Source: Singulisphaera acidiphila DSM 18658 | Lineage (GTDB): Bacteria > Planctomycetota > Planctomycetia > Isosphaerales > Isosphaeraceae | Direction of reading: 5' to 3' | DNA: 64,000 bases | Assembly (NCBI RefSeq): GCF_000242455.2 | Contig: NC_019892.1 | Location: 62,001-126,000, forward strand | Shown here: piece by piece, positions 36,265 through 46,267 of the stretch | Layout of the letters: each line of letters begins with the position of its first letter | Numbering within the stretch: position 1 is the stretch's first letter | Notes under the pieces: model-generated | What the model saw: only the letters and a program-made list of their open reading frames with translations | Databases searched by the model: none | Told to the model about the DNA's origin: nothing | Program-made: the position numbers and the translations under genes

Positions 36265-37278
36265 ATGAAGTTCGCCCTTCGACGCGGCTTCACTCTCATC
36301 GAACTCTTGGTCGTCATCGCCATCATCGCCGTGCTGATCGCACTGCTGCTGCCCGCAGTCCAGGCGGCACGCGAGGCGGGGCGTCGGGCGCAGTGCGTCA
36401 ATAACCTCAAGCAACTCGCCCTGGCAGCGCACAACTATCACGACGTGGTAGGCGTCTTCCCCAACGGCCAGTGGTATCACCCCTTTAACCCGTCTTCCGG
36501 GCTGGGAGGCACGGGGAACAACGCAAGTTGGATCGTCCTGCAACTGCCCCAACTGGAGATGACGCCCCTTTATAACGCCGTGAACTTCAGCTTCATGTGG
36601 GGCGACGGCGTTCAGGGCAACTATTCCGGGAAATTTTACCTCGGCCAGGCAAACAAGACCGTCCGAATTACAATCGTCAATACATTCATGTGCCCATCTG
36701 ACCCCAGCAATCCGATCCACCTCCTGCCGCACAACGACATCGGCGCCGCTGACAGTGAGGCCGGGACGTCTTACCTCGGCGTGATGGGCGACAACTGCCT
36801 GGGATGTTCCGGAGCGGCGGACCAGAACGGCCAGATTCTCAACCCGTGCGCTCAGCAAGGGTATCGTTGCACGCTACCCCAACTCGGCGACGACTCCTCC
36901 GATGCCCCGCCGGGCGGAACCGGGGTAATCTCCCGCGCAGGCCGCAGCGTCGGCGTCCGCGACATCCTCGATGGAACGTCCAACACTATGATGATCGGCG
37001 AACAGGTCATGGACCGTTGCAACCACAACGGCTGGGTCCATTCCAACACCTCGACCGGGGTGACGTCCTTGCCCCTCAACTTCATCAAGAAGCCCGACCC
37101 ATCTCCCGTGAACACCTGGGTCTGGAATTACAGCTTCCATAGCCAACATCCTGGCGGGGGCAATTTCGCATTCACCGATGGGTCGGTCAAATTCATTAAA
37201 AATTCAATAAACTACGATATCTATACAGCAATTAGCACTCGAGCGCGGGGCGAGATCGTTTCTGCGGACGCCTACTGA
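36265..37278 (+). CDS. DUF1559 prepilin-like protein
   Basis: 337 residues from the ATG at 36265. The leader is very short (MKFALRRG) before [16 protein letters not shown], then [23 protein letters not shown]. The DGTSNTMMIGEQVMD segment, the H-x9-DG box HPGGGNFAFTDG and the ending RGEIVSADAY are present. A small lipoprotein gene starts 219 bases downstream on the same strand, one of four such pairs in this window. Confidence 0.93.
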   Translation: MKFALRRGFTLIELLVVIAIIAVLIALLLPAVQAAREAGRRAQCVNNLKQLALAAHNYHDVVGVFPNGQWYHPFNPSSGLGGTGNNASWIVLQLPQLEMTPLYNAVNFSFMWGDGVQGNYSGKFYLGQANKTVRITIVNTFMCPSDPSNPIHLLPHNDIGAADSEAGTSYLGVMGDNCLGCSGAADQNGQILNPCAQQGYRCTLPQLGDDSSDAPPGGTGVISRAGRSVGVRDILDGTSNTMMIGEQVMDRCNHNGWVHSNTSTGVTSLPLNFIKKPDPSPVNTWVWNYSFHSQHPGGGNFAFTDGSVKFIKNSINYDIYTAISTRARGEIVSADAY

Positions 37279-37496
37279 TCGGGCGAAGTGCGCGTGTGCG
37301 AAGCAAATCCGCCGCTTGCAGGATGGGCATGGCTTACCTGGATTCATCCCCGAGAATCAAAAAAGGCACCCACGCCCGTCAACCCGCTGAACCTCAGGCA
37401 TCATGGGCCATGCCCACCCGACAAGAGGACATGGCCGCCTGGTATCGACCCGCCAAGACACCTTCTCTAAAAGTGGATCCGGAGATTTCTCCCCCG

Positions 37497-37961
37497 ATGT
37501 ATCGAGACCGTCCCCCCCTCGCACCAGCGACCCGTCACCGTCGCACTTCACCGCTTCTCGTGGCCTTGGTTCTGATCATTCCGGCTTGCAGCAGTCAGGA
37601 GGGGCCGGAGCTAGCCCCCGTCACAGGCAAGGTCAGCTACCAGGGAAAACCCGTCACCCAGGGGATGATCAGCTTCCAGCCGGTCACCCCCGGCGGAACC
37701 CCCGCGATGGGCTCGATCGGCTCTGACGGCACCTACAGCCTGCAAACCGCCGACGCCAACGGCGCACGGCTCGGTGACTATCGCGTGGTCATCTCCGCCC
37801 GCAAAGAGCCGGAGAAAGAGCCGGACACCGCGGCCCCCCCTTTGAAAAAGAAACCCAAGGTCGAATCACAGCTCCCTTTGAAATATGAGGACATCGAGAA
37901 ATCTCAACTGACTAAGAAGGTCGTTTCGGGCCGCAACACCATCAACTTTGACCTGGAATAA
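37497..37961 (+). CDS. Small lipoprotein with carboxypeptidase-regulatory-like fold
   Basis: 154 residues from the ATG at 37497. A hydrophobic leader ends in the lipobox IPAC (VALVLIIPACSSQ). The body is a single beta-sandwich of the transthyretin/CarboxypepD-reg type: APVTGKVSYQGKPVTQGMISFQP, GSDGTYSLQT and GDYRVVISA. A lysine/proline-rich loop is followed by the conserved end strand VVSGRNTINFDLE. It follows the DUF1559 gene on the same strand. In planctomycetes such lipoproteins recur next to DUF1559 genes; the function is unknown. Confidence 0.85.
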   Translation: MYRDRPPLAPATRHRRTSPLLVALVLIIPACSSQEGPELAPVTGKVSYQGKPVTQGMISFQPVTPGGTPAMGSIGSDGTYSLQTADANGARLGDYRVVISARKEPEKEPDTAAPPLKKKPKVESQLPLKYEDIEKSQLTKKVVSGRNTINFDLE

Positions 37962-38039
37962 GTGCGGGGCCAGACTGGGTCAGTCGTACGGAATGAGGGT
38001 TCAATCCTCGGCGTCAACGAACTCGCCGGATGCACCACG

Positions 38040-38096
38040 AAGGGACCATTCTTCATCCTTGACGCATTTTGCGCAAATGGGATAAGATCGCGCCCG
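38040..38096 (-). repeat. Dispersed 57-bp repeat, copy A (possible coding remnant)
   Basis: About 86% identical (49 of 57 bases) to 39998-40054. On the minus strand both copies read RARSYxICAxCVKxEEWxL, and several differences are synonymous. The open frame around this copy spans 38001-38237. A TTTGCGCAAA palindrome lies at 38068-38077. Whether it is a small gene, a gene fragment or a regulatory repeat is open. Confidence 0.6.
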
Positions 38097-38214
38097 CAAG
38101 AGCCTCGTTCCCTTGCGAAAAACGAAGGGGACTTTACGGTACAGCCCGCTTTCCACGATGAAGAGCGAGCGAGCCGACAGGCTGTCCCTGTCATTCATTG
38201 TGAAAGACTTGAAG

Positions 38215-38793
38215 ATGCCCAAGCGTGCTCTGATCATTATCGATATTCAGAATGATTATTTCCCGGACGGCCGATGGGCGTTAAGCGGAATGGAGGCCGC
38301 TGCGGAGAATGCCGCTCGGTTGCTAGCTGCAGCGCGTGCGGCGGGCGATCTGGTCATTCACGTCCGGCATGAGTTCCCAACGGCCGACGCCCCCTTCTTC
38401 GCGCCGGGATCGGTAGGCGCACAGATCCATTCGACGGTTCGGAACCTCGAAGGCGAGCATGTCGTGCTGAAGCACTCCATCAACTCGTTTCGGGACACCG
38501 ACCTCAAAGAAGTCCTGGACCGCAACGGCATTCAGGAGGTCGTGATCTGCGGCGCGATGAGCCACATGTGCGTTGACGCCGCCACCCGCGCGGCCAACGA
38601 CTTCGGCTACAATTGCATCGTCGTTCACGACGCCTGCGCCTCGCGCGACCTTGAGTTCAACGGAGTCAAAATCCCGGCCGCGCAGGTGCATGCCGCCTTC
38701 ATGGCGGCCCTGCACTTCGGCTATGCAACTTCCGTTACCACCGAAGAACTCCTCGAGGGGAAATCGGGCAAGCCGGATTCATCGCAGCCTTGA
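38215..38793 (+). CDS. Isochorismatase-family cysteine hydrolase
   Basis: 192 residues from the ATG at 38215; another ATG at 38158 is possible but adds atypical sequence. The catalytic triad of the family is visible: D10 in IIDIQNDYF, K86 in VVLKHSINSF and C119 in CGAMSHMCVDAA, with the cis-peptide-type GAMSHMCV context. Members include nicotinamidases and other amide hydrolases. GVKIPAAQVHAAFMAAL at the end is typical of the YcaC/EntB-like branch. The substrate is unknown. It is cytoplasmic and closed by a terminator at 38971. Confidence 0.9.
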   Translation: MPKRALIIIDIQNDYFPDGRWALSGMEAAAENAARLLAAARAAGDLVIHVRHEFPTADAPFFAPGSVGAQIHSTVRNLEGEHVVLKHSINSFRDTDLKEVLDRNGIQEVVICGAMSHMCVDAATRAANDFGYNCIVVHDACASRDLEFNGVKIPAAQVHAAFMAALHFGYATSVTTEELLEGKSGKPDSSQP

Positions 38794-38970
38794 AGAGGCG
38801 GAGTGGGTGAGCACCAGGGAACCTTTCCTCAAGGAGGAAGATGATTCTTGGCATCCACCGTTGCCGTACTCAACGAGAGCCGTTTCCCAAAGGGGCTGCG
38901 TGTGCGATCGCACCGGCCGTAAACTGTTGGACAGCCAAGTGTTGAACTCACGTGCCCATAAAAACAGAGA

Positions 38971-39008
38971 GGGGTCAAGGGCCGACAATCAAGTCGGACC
39001 TTGCCCCC
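38971..39008 (+). terminator. Long hairpin after the isochorismatase-like gene
   Basis: GGGG-CAAGG-CCGAC (from 38971) folds back on GTCGG-CCTTG-CCCC (to 39008) around a 6-base loop, with two mismatches. It lies ahead of the convergent PEP-CTERM gene. Confidence 0.6.
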
Positions 39009-39091
39009 CCCTTACTTGATTCTTCCCCATTCTGAAGTCGAACACCACGCCATGACTCGTGGAAATCTTAGCCTGCCTGACCTTATAAGGC

Positions 39092-39829
39092 TCAAGGCTG
39101 GGATGAGCCGGAGCGGGGGATTCGTTGGGACGTACACCGTCGGTAGAGGCCAACGACGCCTATCCCTGCCAGAAACACCCACGCTGCCGCCGGCTCGGGC
39201 ACCGTTTCCATCATGACCGGGGGGCTAATGAACACGTTGGAATCGGGATTAAAATGATCCTTTCCCCTCATTATAGTCATCATATTATCTGAGAACTTCA
39301 TGTCTTCAAGAGTGATTGGAAAACTATATTTTTGAATATGGCCAAGTGTCACTGGATTATGGCTGCCATATTCTATTGAGTCAATCATCGCGAAAAGGCC
39401 CGGCTTTTCATCGAGCATATCAACATAAACTCCATAGTCAATATGCCCACGGATCAGTATACTGCTGTTAATTTTGGTCAAGGATACTCCTGGCCCGCCC
39501 CCGGATTCCTGATAGAAATCGGGGGCCTCAATCGTGATGAAGAACTGGCCGCCGTTATAGGTAGCCTCAGATCCGGAAGGCGGCTTATCGACCACGAACC
39601 GGCCGAGCAAAAACGAGCTGGGGTCAGAAAGCGTGCCTTGCTCAAACGTGCCCTCCGTCCCCTCGAAGCGAATGATAGGGCTGTCCGTGTTAACCTGACC
39701 GCTGGTCACATACCGGATCGGTTCTGCTCCGGCTTCCCTTGCCGTCAAGCCAATCGAAGTCAGGTTGAGGAGGAGGGTTAAAAAGACTGGTCCGATGTAC
39801 GTCGAGATCCATCGCATACGCATGATCAA
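39092..39829 (-). CDS. PEP-CTERM sorted exported protein
   Basis: 245 residues. An N-terminal signal (VFLTLLLNLTSIGLTAREAGA) leads to a beta-rich body of no recognised family (SGQVNTDSPIIRFEGTEGTF, GQFFITIEAPDFY). At the C-terminus VPEPAAAWVFLAGIGVVGLYRRC shows the Pro-Glu-Pro signal, a hydrophobic helix and a basic end. This is the tripartite PEP-CTERM sorting signal processed by exosortase in EPS-producing bacteria. The last 10 residues after the basic patch are slightly longer than usual. No exosortase lies in this window. Confidence 0.8.
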   Translation of the reverse strand: MIMRMRWISTYIGPVFLTLLLNLTSIGLTAREAGAEPIRYVTSGQVNTDSPIIRFEGTEGTFEQGTLSDPSSFLLGRFVVDKPPSGSEATYNGGQFFITIEAPDFYQESGGGPGVSLTKINSSILIRGHIDYGVYVDMLDEKPGLFAMIDSIEYGSHNPVTLGHIQKYSFPITLEDMKFSDNMMTIMRGKDHFNPDSNVFISPPVMMETVPEPAAAWVFLAGIGVVGLYRRCTSQRIPRSGSSQP

Positions 39830-39886
39830 CCATCCGTAGAAACTGAGGTGTTGTTTCGAGATCGTTTTCCCCGGCTCTCCGAGATT

Positions 39887-39896
39887 GGGGGGGGGG
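39887..39896 (+). repeat. G10 homopolymer upstream of the PEP-CTERM gene
   Basis: Ten consecutive G on the plus strand (C10 on the coding strand), 58 bases upstream of the PEP-CTERM start codon, within promoter distance. Slippage could alter promoter spacing. Confidence 0.85.
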
Positions 39897-39997
39897 CTTT
39901 ATGCTATTAAGAGAGGAGTTCGGCGTAAAGACCAATGCCTGAGGTGATACTTGCTTTCAAGGTGAGCCGTTCAAGGACCATGTATCAGAAGGAAACA

Positions 39998-40054
39998 AAG
40001 GGGCCATTCTTCATTCTTAACGCAATTTGCGCAAATTGAATAAGATCGTGCTCG
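39998..40054 (-). repeat. Dispersed 57-bp repeat, copy B
   Basis: Partner of 38040-38096. It contains a perfect 16-bp palindrome CAATTTGCGCAAATTG at 40023-40038. The minus-strand frame reads RARSYSICANCVKNEEWPL, within an open frame spanning 39971-40168. Confidence 0.6.
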
Positions 40055-40693
40055 TGCGATTCTCAATTCTTCGCGAAATGAAAAGGCCCCGACAGGCTGA
40101 TTGACGGTGGCCAAGCCGACGGACGGCACGCCGGGGGTCTGCCTCATGCTGAGCCTCCTGCCCGTCACCGGAATCCCGGGTTCCTGATGGGGATCCGCAG
40201 GCTCCGCGATAACCGCCGGGGCGGGCCCGGCCCGAGGGGGAGGCCTCTGCGACGGTCGAGATCGCGTTTGGCGGAATCGGCATGCTCACCAGCCTCGACA
40301 TACTCATCCGACGGCCGCGGCTCGGTCTTCCAGCTTAACGACCGGGAAGTCAAACGGAACGCGAGCTCGAGGGCGGTAGGAAAAGGCGTACCAGGACCGG
40401 CCTTCGCGACTCGGGAATCGAGAGCCACCCTCGCCCGCAGGAAAACCATCGTCGGCATAACAGCTTACGAAGCCGGCGAACGAAATCCCATGCGCCGGAA
40501 GCCGTTAGGCGATTTCCAGGCGGGCGGCCACAGAAAATCTGTCGCCAGATTCTGACCGTTGTCGATTTCGACCAGCGCCAAACGACTAGGGAGTGCCCCC
40601 CAGCCTTGCCGCCTCAATTTGGGAGGAAGCGGTGAAGTCCGGTTCATTCCTGGCCTCACCCCTGACGAAAACAAAAAACAAGGAGGATAAAGC

Positions 40694-41809
40694 ATGAGCC
40701 AAGTACGGGTACTCGTCGGCACGCGCAAGGGTGCGTTTATCCTGACGGCGGACGGCAAGCGCCAGCGGTGGGAGATCAGCGGCCCCCACTTTGCGGGCTG
40801 GGAGATCTACCACCTCAAGGGCTCCCCGATAAACGCGAACCGGCTGTATGCCTCGCAGTCCAGCGGGTGGTTCGGCCAGATGATTCAGCGCTCCGACGAC
40901 GGGGGCAAGACCTGGGAGCCGGTCGGCAACGCGTTCCAGTACGACGGCGTCACCGGCACCCACCAGTGGTACGACGGCACGCAGCACCCTTGGGAATTCA
41001 AGCGCGTCTGGCATCTCGAACCATCGCTCAACGATCCGGAGGCCGTCTACGCCGGTGTCGAGGATGCCGCCCTGTTCCATTCCGCCGACGGCGCCCGGAC
41101 GTGGCAGGAACTCCCCGGCCTCCGGGGCCATGAGTCAGGGCACCGCTGGCAGCCCGGGGCCGGTGGGATGGGCCTGCACTCGATCATTATCGACCCGAGC
41201 AATCCCGAGCGGATCTTCATCGCGATCTCCGCCGCAGGCGTGTTCCGGACCGACGACGGGGGCAAGACCTGGCGACCGGTAAATCGAGGCCTGCGGTCGC
41301 AGTACATCCCCGACCCGAATGCGGAGGTCGGCCATTGCGTGCACCGGATCGCCATGCACCCGTCACGCCCCAACGTGCTGTTCATGCAAAAGCATTGGGA
41401 CGTCATGCGCAGCAACGACGCCGGCGAGTCGTGGCACGAGATCAGCGGGAACCTGCCGTCCGACTTCGGGTTTCCGATCGACGTTCACGCCCATGAGCCG
41501 GACACCGTCTACGTCGTCCCGATCAAGAGCGACTCCGAACATTACCCGCCCGACGGGAAGCTCCGCGTCTACCGAAGCCGGACGGGCGGAAACGAGTGGG
41601 AAGCTCTCACGGCCGGCCTGCCGCAAAGCGACTGCTACGTCAACGTACTCCGTGACGCCATGGCCGTTGACTCGCTCGACCAGTGTGGCGTCTACTTCGG
41701 CACCACGGGGGGACAAGTGTACGCATCGGCGAATGCAGGGGAAAACTGGGCACCCATCGTCCGGGACCTTCCGGCCGTCCTCTCCGTCGAGGTCCAGACA
41801 CTGCCATGA
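40694..41809 (+). CDS. Sialidase-like beta-propeller protein (BNR/Asp-box repeats)
   Basis: 371 residues with a perfect AGGAGG site 8 bases before the ATG. The start is cytoplasmic ([17 protein letters not shown]), with no signal peptide. Asp-boxes are seen three times: SDDGGKTW at about 67, TDDGGKTW near 190 and SNDAGESW near 242, with [19 protein letters not shown] and [17 protein letters not shown] between and after. The fold is that of sialidase or photosynthesis-factor-like propellers, but the arginine triad of true sialidases is not evident. The stop overlaps the ATG of the MoaD-like gene (ATGA), so the two proteins are translationally coupled and may interact. Confidence 0.85.
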   Translation: MSQVRVLVGTRKGAFILTADGKRQRWEISGPHFAGWEIYHLKGSPINANRLYASQSSGWFGQMIQRSDDGGKTWEPVGNAFQYDGVTGTHQWYDGTQHPWEFKRVWHLEPSLNDPEAVYAGVEDAALFHSADGARTWQELPGLRGHESGHRWQPGAGGMGLHSIIIDPSNPERIFIAISAAGVFRTDDGGKTWRPVNRGLRSQYIPDPNAEVGHCVHRIAMHPSRPNVLFMQKHWDVMRSNDAGESWHEISGNLPSDFGFPIDVHAHEPDTVYVVPIKSDSEHYPPDGKLRVYRSRTGGNEWEALTAGLPQSDCYVNVLRDAMAVDSLDQCGVYFGTTGGQVYASANAGENWAPIVRDLPAVLSVEVQTLP

Positions 41810-42102
41810 TCCGCGTGGTACTCCCTGCCCATCTGCGAACGCTGGCACGCGTCACCGGAGAGGTGGAGCTCTGCGTCGAGGGTCCGATCACCCAGCGCTC
41901 GGTCCTCGACGCGCTTGAGAACCGCTTCCCGATGCTCCGCGGAACGATCCGCGACTACGACACGCTACGCCGCCGACCCTTTTTACGGTTCTTCGCCTGC
42001 GAGCAGGACCTGTCCCACGAACTGCCGGACAACCCGCTCCCCAACGCCATCGCAAACGGGGCCGAGCCGTTCCTGGTCGTAGGGGCCATCGCAGGCGGCT
42101 AG
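41806..42102 (+). CDS. MoaD/ThiS-family ubiquitin-like protein
   Basis: 98 residues starting in an ATGA overlap with the propeller gene. The beta-grasp pattern is visible: [26 protein letters not shown], then [19 protein letters not shown]. The C-terminus is VVGAIAGG, ending in the Gly-Gly that is adenylated and thiocarboxylated in MoaD and ThiS. The ordinary partners (MoaE, ThiG or an E1-like MoaB/ThiF) are not adjacent. A role as sulfur carrier or as a protein tag is possible; the coupled propeller is the only visible partner. Confidence 0.85.
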   Translation: MIRVVLPAHLRTLARVTGEVELCVEGPITQRSVLDALENRFPMLRGTIRDYDTLRRRPFLRFFACEQDLSHELPDNPLPNAIANGAEPFLVVGAIAGG

Positions 42103-42122
42103 CCCGTGGGACATGGGCATAA

Positions 42123-43400
42123 TCATCTCGACTTCCGCGGCGACTCCTTGGAACGGAGCGGCTTCGGCAGGGCCGAGGGACGAGAGATGGATTCGTGAAA
42201 CTCCTCGTAGTCCAGCCGATTGCGCTCGGCGCAACGCACCGCGGCCGCCATGACCGCGTCCAGCGCAGGCCTGGAGGCCCAGGCGATGAGTTCGTCACGC
42301 CGGTGACTCTCCTCGAGCGGGGGAATACCGCGGAGGTGGGAGTGCCCCGTGACGTGTCCCGCCACGTGGATGGCTTCGCGAAGCTTGACCGGATCCCTGC
42401 GGAGCCGGTCGAGGCTCGCTCGGTTCTCGTCGGGGATCAACTGCCTGATGCGATACCATCGGCCTTCGATTTCGATCACGTCGAGCCCGAGCGCCGGCTT
42501 AGCCTGAAGCGTGAGTTGGGCTTGGACAATCCGATGCGCCTCGCTCTCGCCGCACTCAGGCTGCAGCGCATCAGTGCAGGACCGTAGCGAGGGCGAAGTG
42601 GCAGCCTTGATATCCAACAGCCAGTTCTCGTCGGGCGGACCCGCTCCTTCCACGAGCACGACGTAACGCGGGAGACCGAGGCTGCCGATCCCGACGATCC
42701 TGGCCGTAGCGTCAAGCACGGCATACGAGCCTGGCCTGCGGGTGGTCTTCCCGTACTGCTCAACGGCCTGTTTGATCGCCTTGAACCGCGACGTGCTGAT
42801 CGGAGGATGTTTCGTCTCGTTGCGGATGATCCTCCGCGTCCCCTTCTTGGTGAATTCCGTGTTCCGGTTCAAGAGCGAGACGCGGTCGACCGACCCCGTC
42901 ACTCCGGGCCGGTTCCAGATGACGCTGGGTCCCAAGAGCGGCAGACCGTTGGCATCCGGATGGTCCTGAGGCCGCGTCGTGAGCGTCCCGCGATAGTCTT
43001 CGAGGAAGGCCAGGGCCATGCCCACCGCCTGCAGAGGCGTAAGATGCCAGAGTTCCGCCGCGATGAGGATGCTGGCCGTGCAACGGACGAGGTCGAGACT
43101 GGCGGGAGCGACGATGGCCTCGTCGAAGTCGTTGATATCGAAGAGAATCTCCCCGTCCTCGGCTTCATACGCTCCGAAGTTCTCAAGGTGGAGATCACCG
43201 CAGATGAGGATCGCCGGTCCGACGTCGGAGGGCTGGTACTCAAGCCAGGAGCGGGCGAAGAGGTGGTCGGTCCCCCGGAAGAAAGCGAATGGGTTCTCAT
43301 CCATGCGCTGAAGCTTCAGGCGAACGCGCTTCGGCTTGCGATCGTGGTTGTACTCGAGGATCGTCTCAAGGATCGATGGTGAGCGACCTTTCACATCCAC
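42123..43400 (-). CDS. DUF2252 family protein
   Basis: 425 residues from a GTG at 43400 with GAGGG upstream; a TTG at 43415 is equally open. Family marks are seen in order: NPFAFFRGTDHLFARSW, CGDLHLENFGAYEAEDGEILFDINDFDEA (a kinase-like catalytic-loop segment), VVLVEGAGPPDENWLLDIKAA and AWASRPALDAVMAAAVRCAERNRLDYEEF at the end. DUF2252 has a protein-kinase-like or aminoglycoside-phosphotransferase-like fold; the activity is unproven. It converges with the MoaD-like gene, leaving 20 bases. Confidence 0.88.
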   Translation of the reverse strand: MDVKGRSPSILETILEYNHDRKPKRVRLKLQRMDENPFAFFRGTDHLFARSWLEYQPSDVGPAILICGDLHLENFGAYEAEDGEILFDINDFDEAIVAPASLDLVRCTASILIAAELWHLTPLQAVGMALAFLEDYRGTLTTRPQDHPDANGLPLLGPSVIWNRPGVTGSVDRVSLLNRNTEFTKKGTRRIIRNETKHPPISTSRFKAIKQAVEQYGKTTRRPGSYAVLDATARIVGIGSLGLPRYVVLVEGAGPPDENWLLDIKAATSPSLRSCTDALQPECGESEAHRIVQAQLTLQAKPALGLDVIEIEGRWYRIRQLIPDENRASLDRLRRDPVKLREAIHVAGHVTGHSHLRGIPPLEESHRRDELIAWASRPALDAVMAAAVRCAERNRLDYEEFHESISRPSALPKPLRSKESPRKSR

Positions 43401-43642
43401 GGATGTCCCTCGCAAGAGAGGTCAACAATTCCCCAGAGAACCCCGTGGTGATGCCGATTCCAAGATACCATGTTGTTGTTGTCCGGGGGTGCAGCGACAA
43501 GAGGTCTTCGACAAGACCAAGCCATTGAGTGGAGGCTTGAGCAAGCGAAACGCCTCCTGTCACGGCGCGACCACGACCAACAAGTGGTCCAGGCCCCCCA
43601 AATGAACGACTCGCGCCAACTCTTCTTGGCATCGCGGAACCG

Positions 43643-44119
43643 TCAGTCTGTAACCTCGATATTGATCGTGTTGTCACCGGCCACGACCTTCTGGGTCAGC
43701 GGGGTGGTGGCAGGATCGGAGTATTTGTTGGGGATCAGCGACTTGAGCCGGGCCATCTTGGCCGGGGCGGGACTGGCATCGGCGGCCTTTGCGGGGTCCG
43801 GGGCCGCGGCCGGCTGGCCGCCGTCGATGGCAATGACGACGACCTTGTGCTCGCCGAGGATCGCACCGGCATCCGCCTCGGATTTCAGCTCATAGGTCCC
43901 GTCGGAATTGATCGTGCCGGAGGCAGGCTGCATCAATCCGTCTTTGGGCGGCTCGACCGGGACGAAGAGGACCGACCCCAGCGGCAAGGGCTTCCCATGA
44001 TACGTGACTGTCCCGTGGACTTTCGCGTGTTCATAATGCAACCGCGAGTCGCAGCCGCCCAGGGTAAAACCGGCCATCGCCAGGGTGAGGGCCATGATCA
44101 CTCGTCGAGCGGCATCCAT
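43643..44119 (-). CDS. Small lipoprotein with carboxypeptidase-regulatory-like fold
   Basis: 158 residues from the ATG at 44119. The leader MALTLAMAGFTLGGC ends in a clear lipobox. The body has HGTVTYHGKPLPLGSVLFVPVEP, NSDGTYELKSEADAGAILGEHKVVVIA, an Ala/Pro-rich loop, and the end strand VVAGDNTINIEVTD. That ending is closely parallel to the lipoprotein at 37497. It is encoded 229 bases downstream of the DUF1559 gene 44349-45365 on the same strand. The function is unknown. Confidence 0.87.
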   Translation of the reverse strand: MDAARRVIMALTLAMAGFTLGGCDSRLHYEHAKVHGTVTYHGKPLPLGSVLFVPVEPPKDGLMQPASGTINSDGTYELKSEADAGAILGEHKVVVIAIDGGQPAAAPDPAKAADASPAPAKMARLKSLIPNKYSDPATTPLTQKVVAGDNTINIEVTD

Positions 44120-44348
44120 CTCTATCAACTCCTCGACCATTTGAGGCTCGCTACGCCTTTTGATTGGAAAAAATCTCGGCCAAACGCTTGCGGGCCCGGG
44201 AACTCTCAACGGGTCCCGGCTCGAGTCGAACGGTCCGGTCGGTCGCCTCGCCATGCGAAGAGATCGGGGCGGGCGGCGCCGGACGCCCCGATCTCTTGCG
44301 GAAAATTCGACGGCCAATCGAACCCGGTTCGTGGCCGCCATCGATCAA

Positions 44349-45365
44349 TCAATACTGGTCAGCCGAGATGACTTCGTTGTTGGCGATGGTCCCCACACCC
44401 ATCCAGACGAGGTAGTTGATGGTGCTTTTCACAAACTTCACGGAGCCGTCGCAGAACAAGGCGTTGACTCCACCCGAGTGCCGGCTGCTGGCCGTCAACA
44501 AGGCGCCGTTCATGTCCTGGTTGTTGGTGACGCAGCTCCACGAGTTCGGCGGCATGATGTTGGTGTAGATCCCACCACAACGACCGAGGCCGAGGTGCCA
44601 GTAACTCCCCATCGAACTGCTCGTGCCCGCGGGCGTGCCCGAGAGGGGCATATTGGCCAGGTTCGCTGCCGTAGGGGCGAGCGTGAGGCAGGAGAGGTAA
44701 TCCACGATCGGACTTGCATTTGGATACCAAGTGTTCGTGTTGGAGACGCTGGAAGTGGGTTTCAGCACATCCAACCCCGAATCGTACCCCTTGACTCGTT
44801 CGCTGAAGCAGACCGTATTGCTCGTCCCATCCAGGATATCTTTCAAGGCGATCTTGCCAACCGCTCCGCCTTGTTGCCCAAGGTCAATCCCGACCCCGCG
44901 GAAATTATCGCCATACTTCATCGTATACGCTTCCGACCCTGCGCACATCGAGTAGTTGTTATGCCCGGCCGCGTTGATCAATCTGTCGATGTCGGAGGGG
45001 CAGATCAGAAAGCTAAGCTTCGTGTTGAAGACCGTCGTGTTTTGCAGGGTCGCCGGGCTCGCGAAACCGGTCGTGAAATTGGTCGCATTGAAGAGAGGCG
45101 TCTGCTCCAGAGCCGACAGCATCATCGACGGAGCGGACCAATCATTCCAACCGTACCCGACGTGAGCGGGGGGTAAACACTGATTGCTGCTCTCATAATT
45201 AGCTACGGCCAACCCGAGCTGTTTCAGGTTGTTGACACACTGCGAGCGGCGAGCCGCTTCGCGAGCGGCCTGCACCGCGGGGAGGAGCAGAGCGATGAGG
45301 ACAGCAATGATCGCGATCACCACCAGCAGTTCGATCAAAGTGAACGCACGACGAGAAATGCGCAT
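44349..45365 (-). CDS. DUF1559 prepilin-like protein
   Basis: 338 residues from the ATG at 45365. The short basic leader MRISRRA precedes [16 protein letters not shown], with Ala instead of Gly just before Phe at the processing site. Then come [39 protein letters not shown], the H-x9-DG box [12 protein letters not shown] and the ending [10 protein letters not shown]. It is followed on the same strand by a small lipoprotein gene. The Gly-to-Ala change is tolerated by some prepilin peptidases, so processing is probable but unproven. Confidence 0.92.
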   Translation of the reverse strand: MRISRRAFTLIELLVVIAIIAVLIALLLPAVQAAREAARRSQCVNNLKQLGLAVANYESSNQCLPPAHVGYGWNDWSAPSMMLSALEQTPLFNATNFTTGFASPATLQNTTVFNTKLSFLICPSDIDRLINAAGHNNYSMCAGSEAYTMKYGDNFRGVGIDLGQQGGAVGKIALKDILDGTSNTVCFSERVKGYDSGLDVLKPTSSVSNTNTWYPNASPIVDYLSCLTLAPTAANLANMPLSGTPAGTSSSMGSYWHLGLGRCGGIYTNIMPPNSWSCVTNNQDMNGALLTASSRHSGGVNALFCDGSVKFVKSTINYLVWMGVGTIANNEVISADQY

Positions 45366-46267
45366 GGCCACCTTCCTCTTTTCAGGAACAAAAGAAATGA
45401 TTAAAGATTGCCTACCTACCGAATTCGGCGCAGTGAGGGAGAACCGAGCCCGATCGCTCCGGACCACCCCGCGCACCAGCCGCAATGAGATTCCGCAGCC
45501 GTAAACCTCGATGGTGAAGTGATATCTGACATTCTTGATCGGGCCGACCTTGGCCTTATCGTAGGATGAGCAAAGGCCTCAACGCACGGCACAAAGACAA
45601 CTCTCAAGCGAACGTCTCGACGCACAGCACGAATGACAATCCGAGACGGAACTGCGACCCTAAAGATCCTGGACAACATCAAAGATAGGGAGAAGAGAAC
45701 CTCGATCCTATTCACCCCCACGCAATGCTGTCAAGAGAGCTGGCCCTACTGTTTGACATGATCTTGAAAGAAGGACGTCCGTATATTACCGACAAGACCT
45801 ACAACTATAAGATTAGGATTCTGGCCGTGACACGATTCTCCTCGGCCCGAAACCAATTCTTGCCATCCCCTGCTCGTGCCCTCGCAGCAGGATCTTGCTA
45901 TCATGATTCCTGGGCTGCGGCCATGCTCGCTCTACCGTCTTCTCCCCAAGACCGCGACGACAGGACATTCCTTCGCGACCGGCTCGGAGACTCGGAGCAA
46001 ATGGGCACACGAGGCGGCCGATAGGCTTGGGACTGGCATCAAGCCGCCGCGTGCCGGCGCTCGGCCACCTGAGCAAGATCAACGGCGCGTTACCTACTTG
46101 CGTAACACCCCATCTTGTCCAGGTAACGACAACGTCAACGAATATCCCTATTTGCCGGTACGCCGATGAAAAATCGGCCGATGACTGAACCTAATGAGGG
46201 CGGATCGCCTCCACTCCGAAGAGCCGGAGGGTCCGCTCCCGATCGAATCGCTGTTGAGGGTTGCAGG
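45366..46267. other. Long intergenic region
   Basis: About 900 bases between divergent genes. An in-frame extension of the MATE gene back to 46166 exists. Otherwise no gene, RNA or repeat was recognised. Confidence 0.4.

Larger units (their letters stand above)
39830..40693. other. Long intergenic region
   Basis: About 860 bases. It contains the G10 tract and copy B of the dispersed repeat. Between 40060 and 40690 I see no supported gene; competing open frames on both strands look random. Confidence 0.45.

Noticed and set aside
40165..40555. Competing open frames on both strands (about 97 and 122 residues)
   Set aside because: No ribosome site, no domain, arginine-rich random composition typical of GC-rich non-coding DNA.
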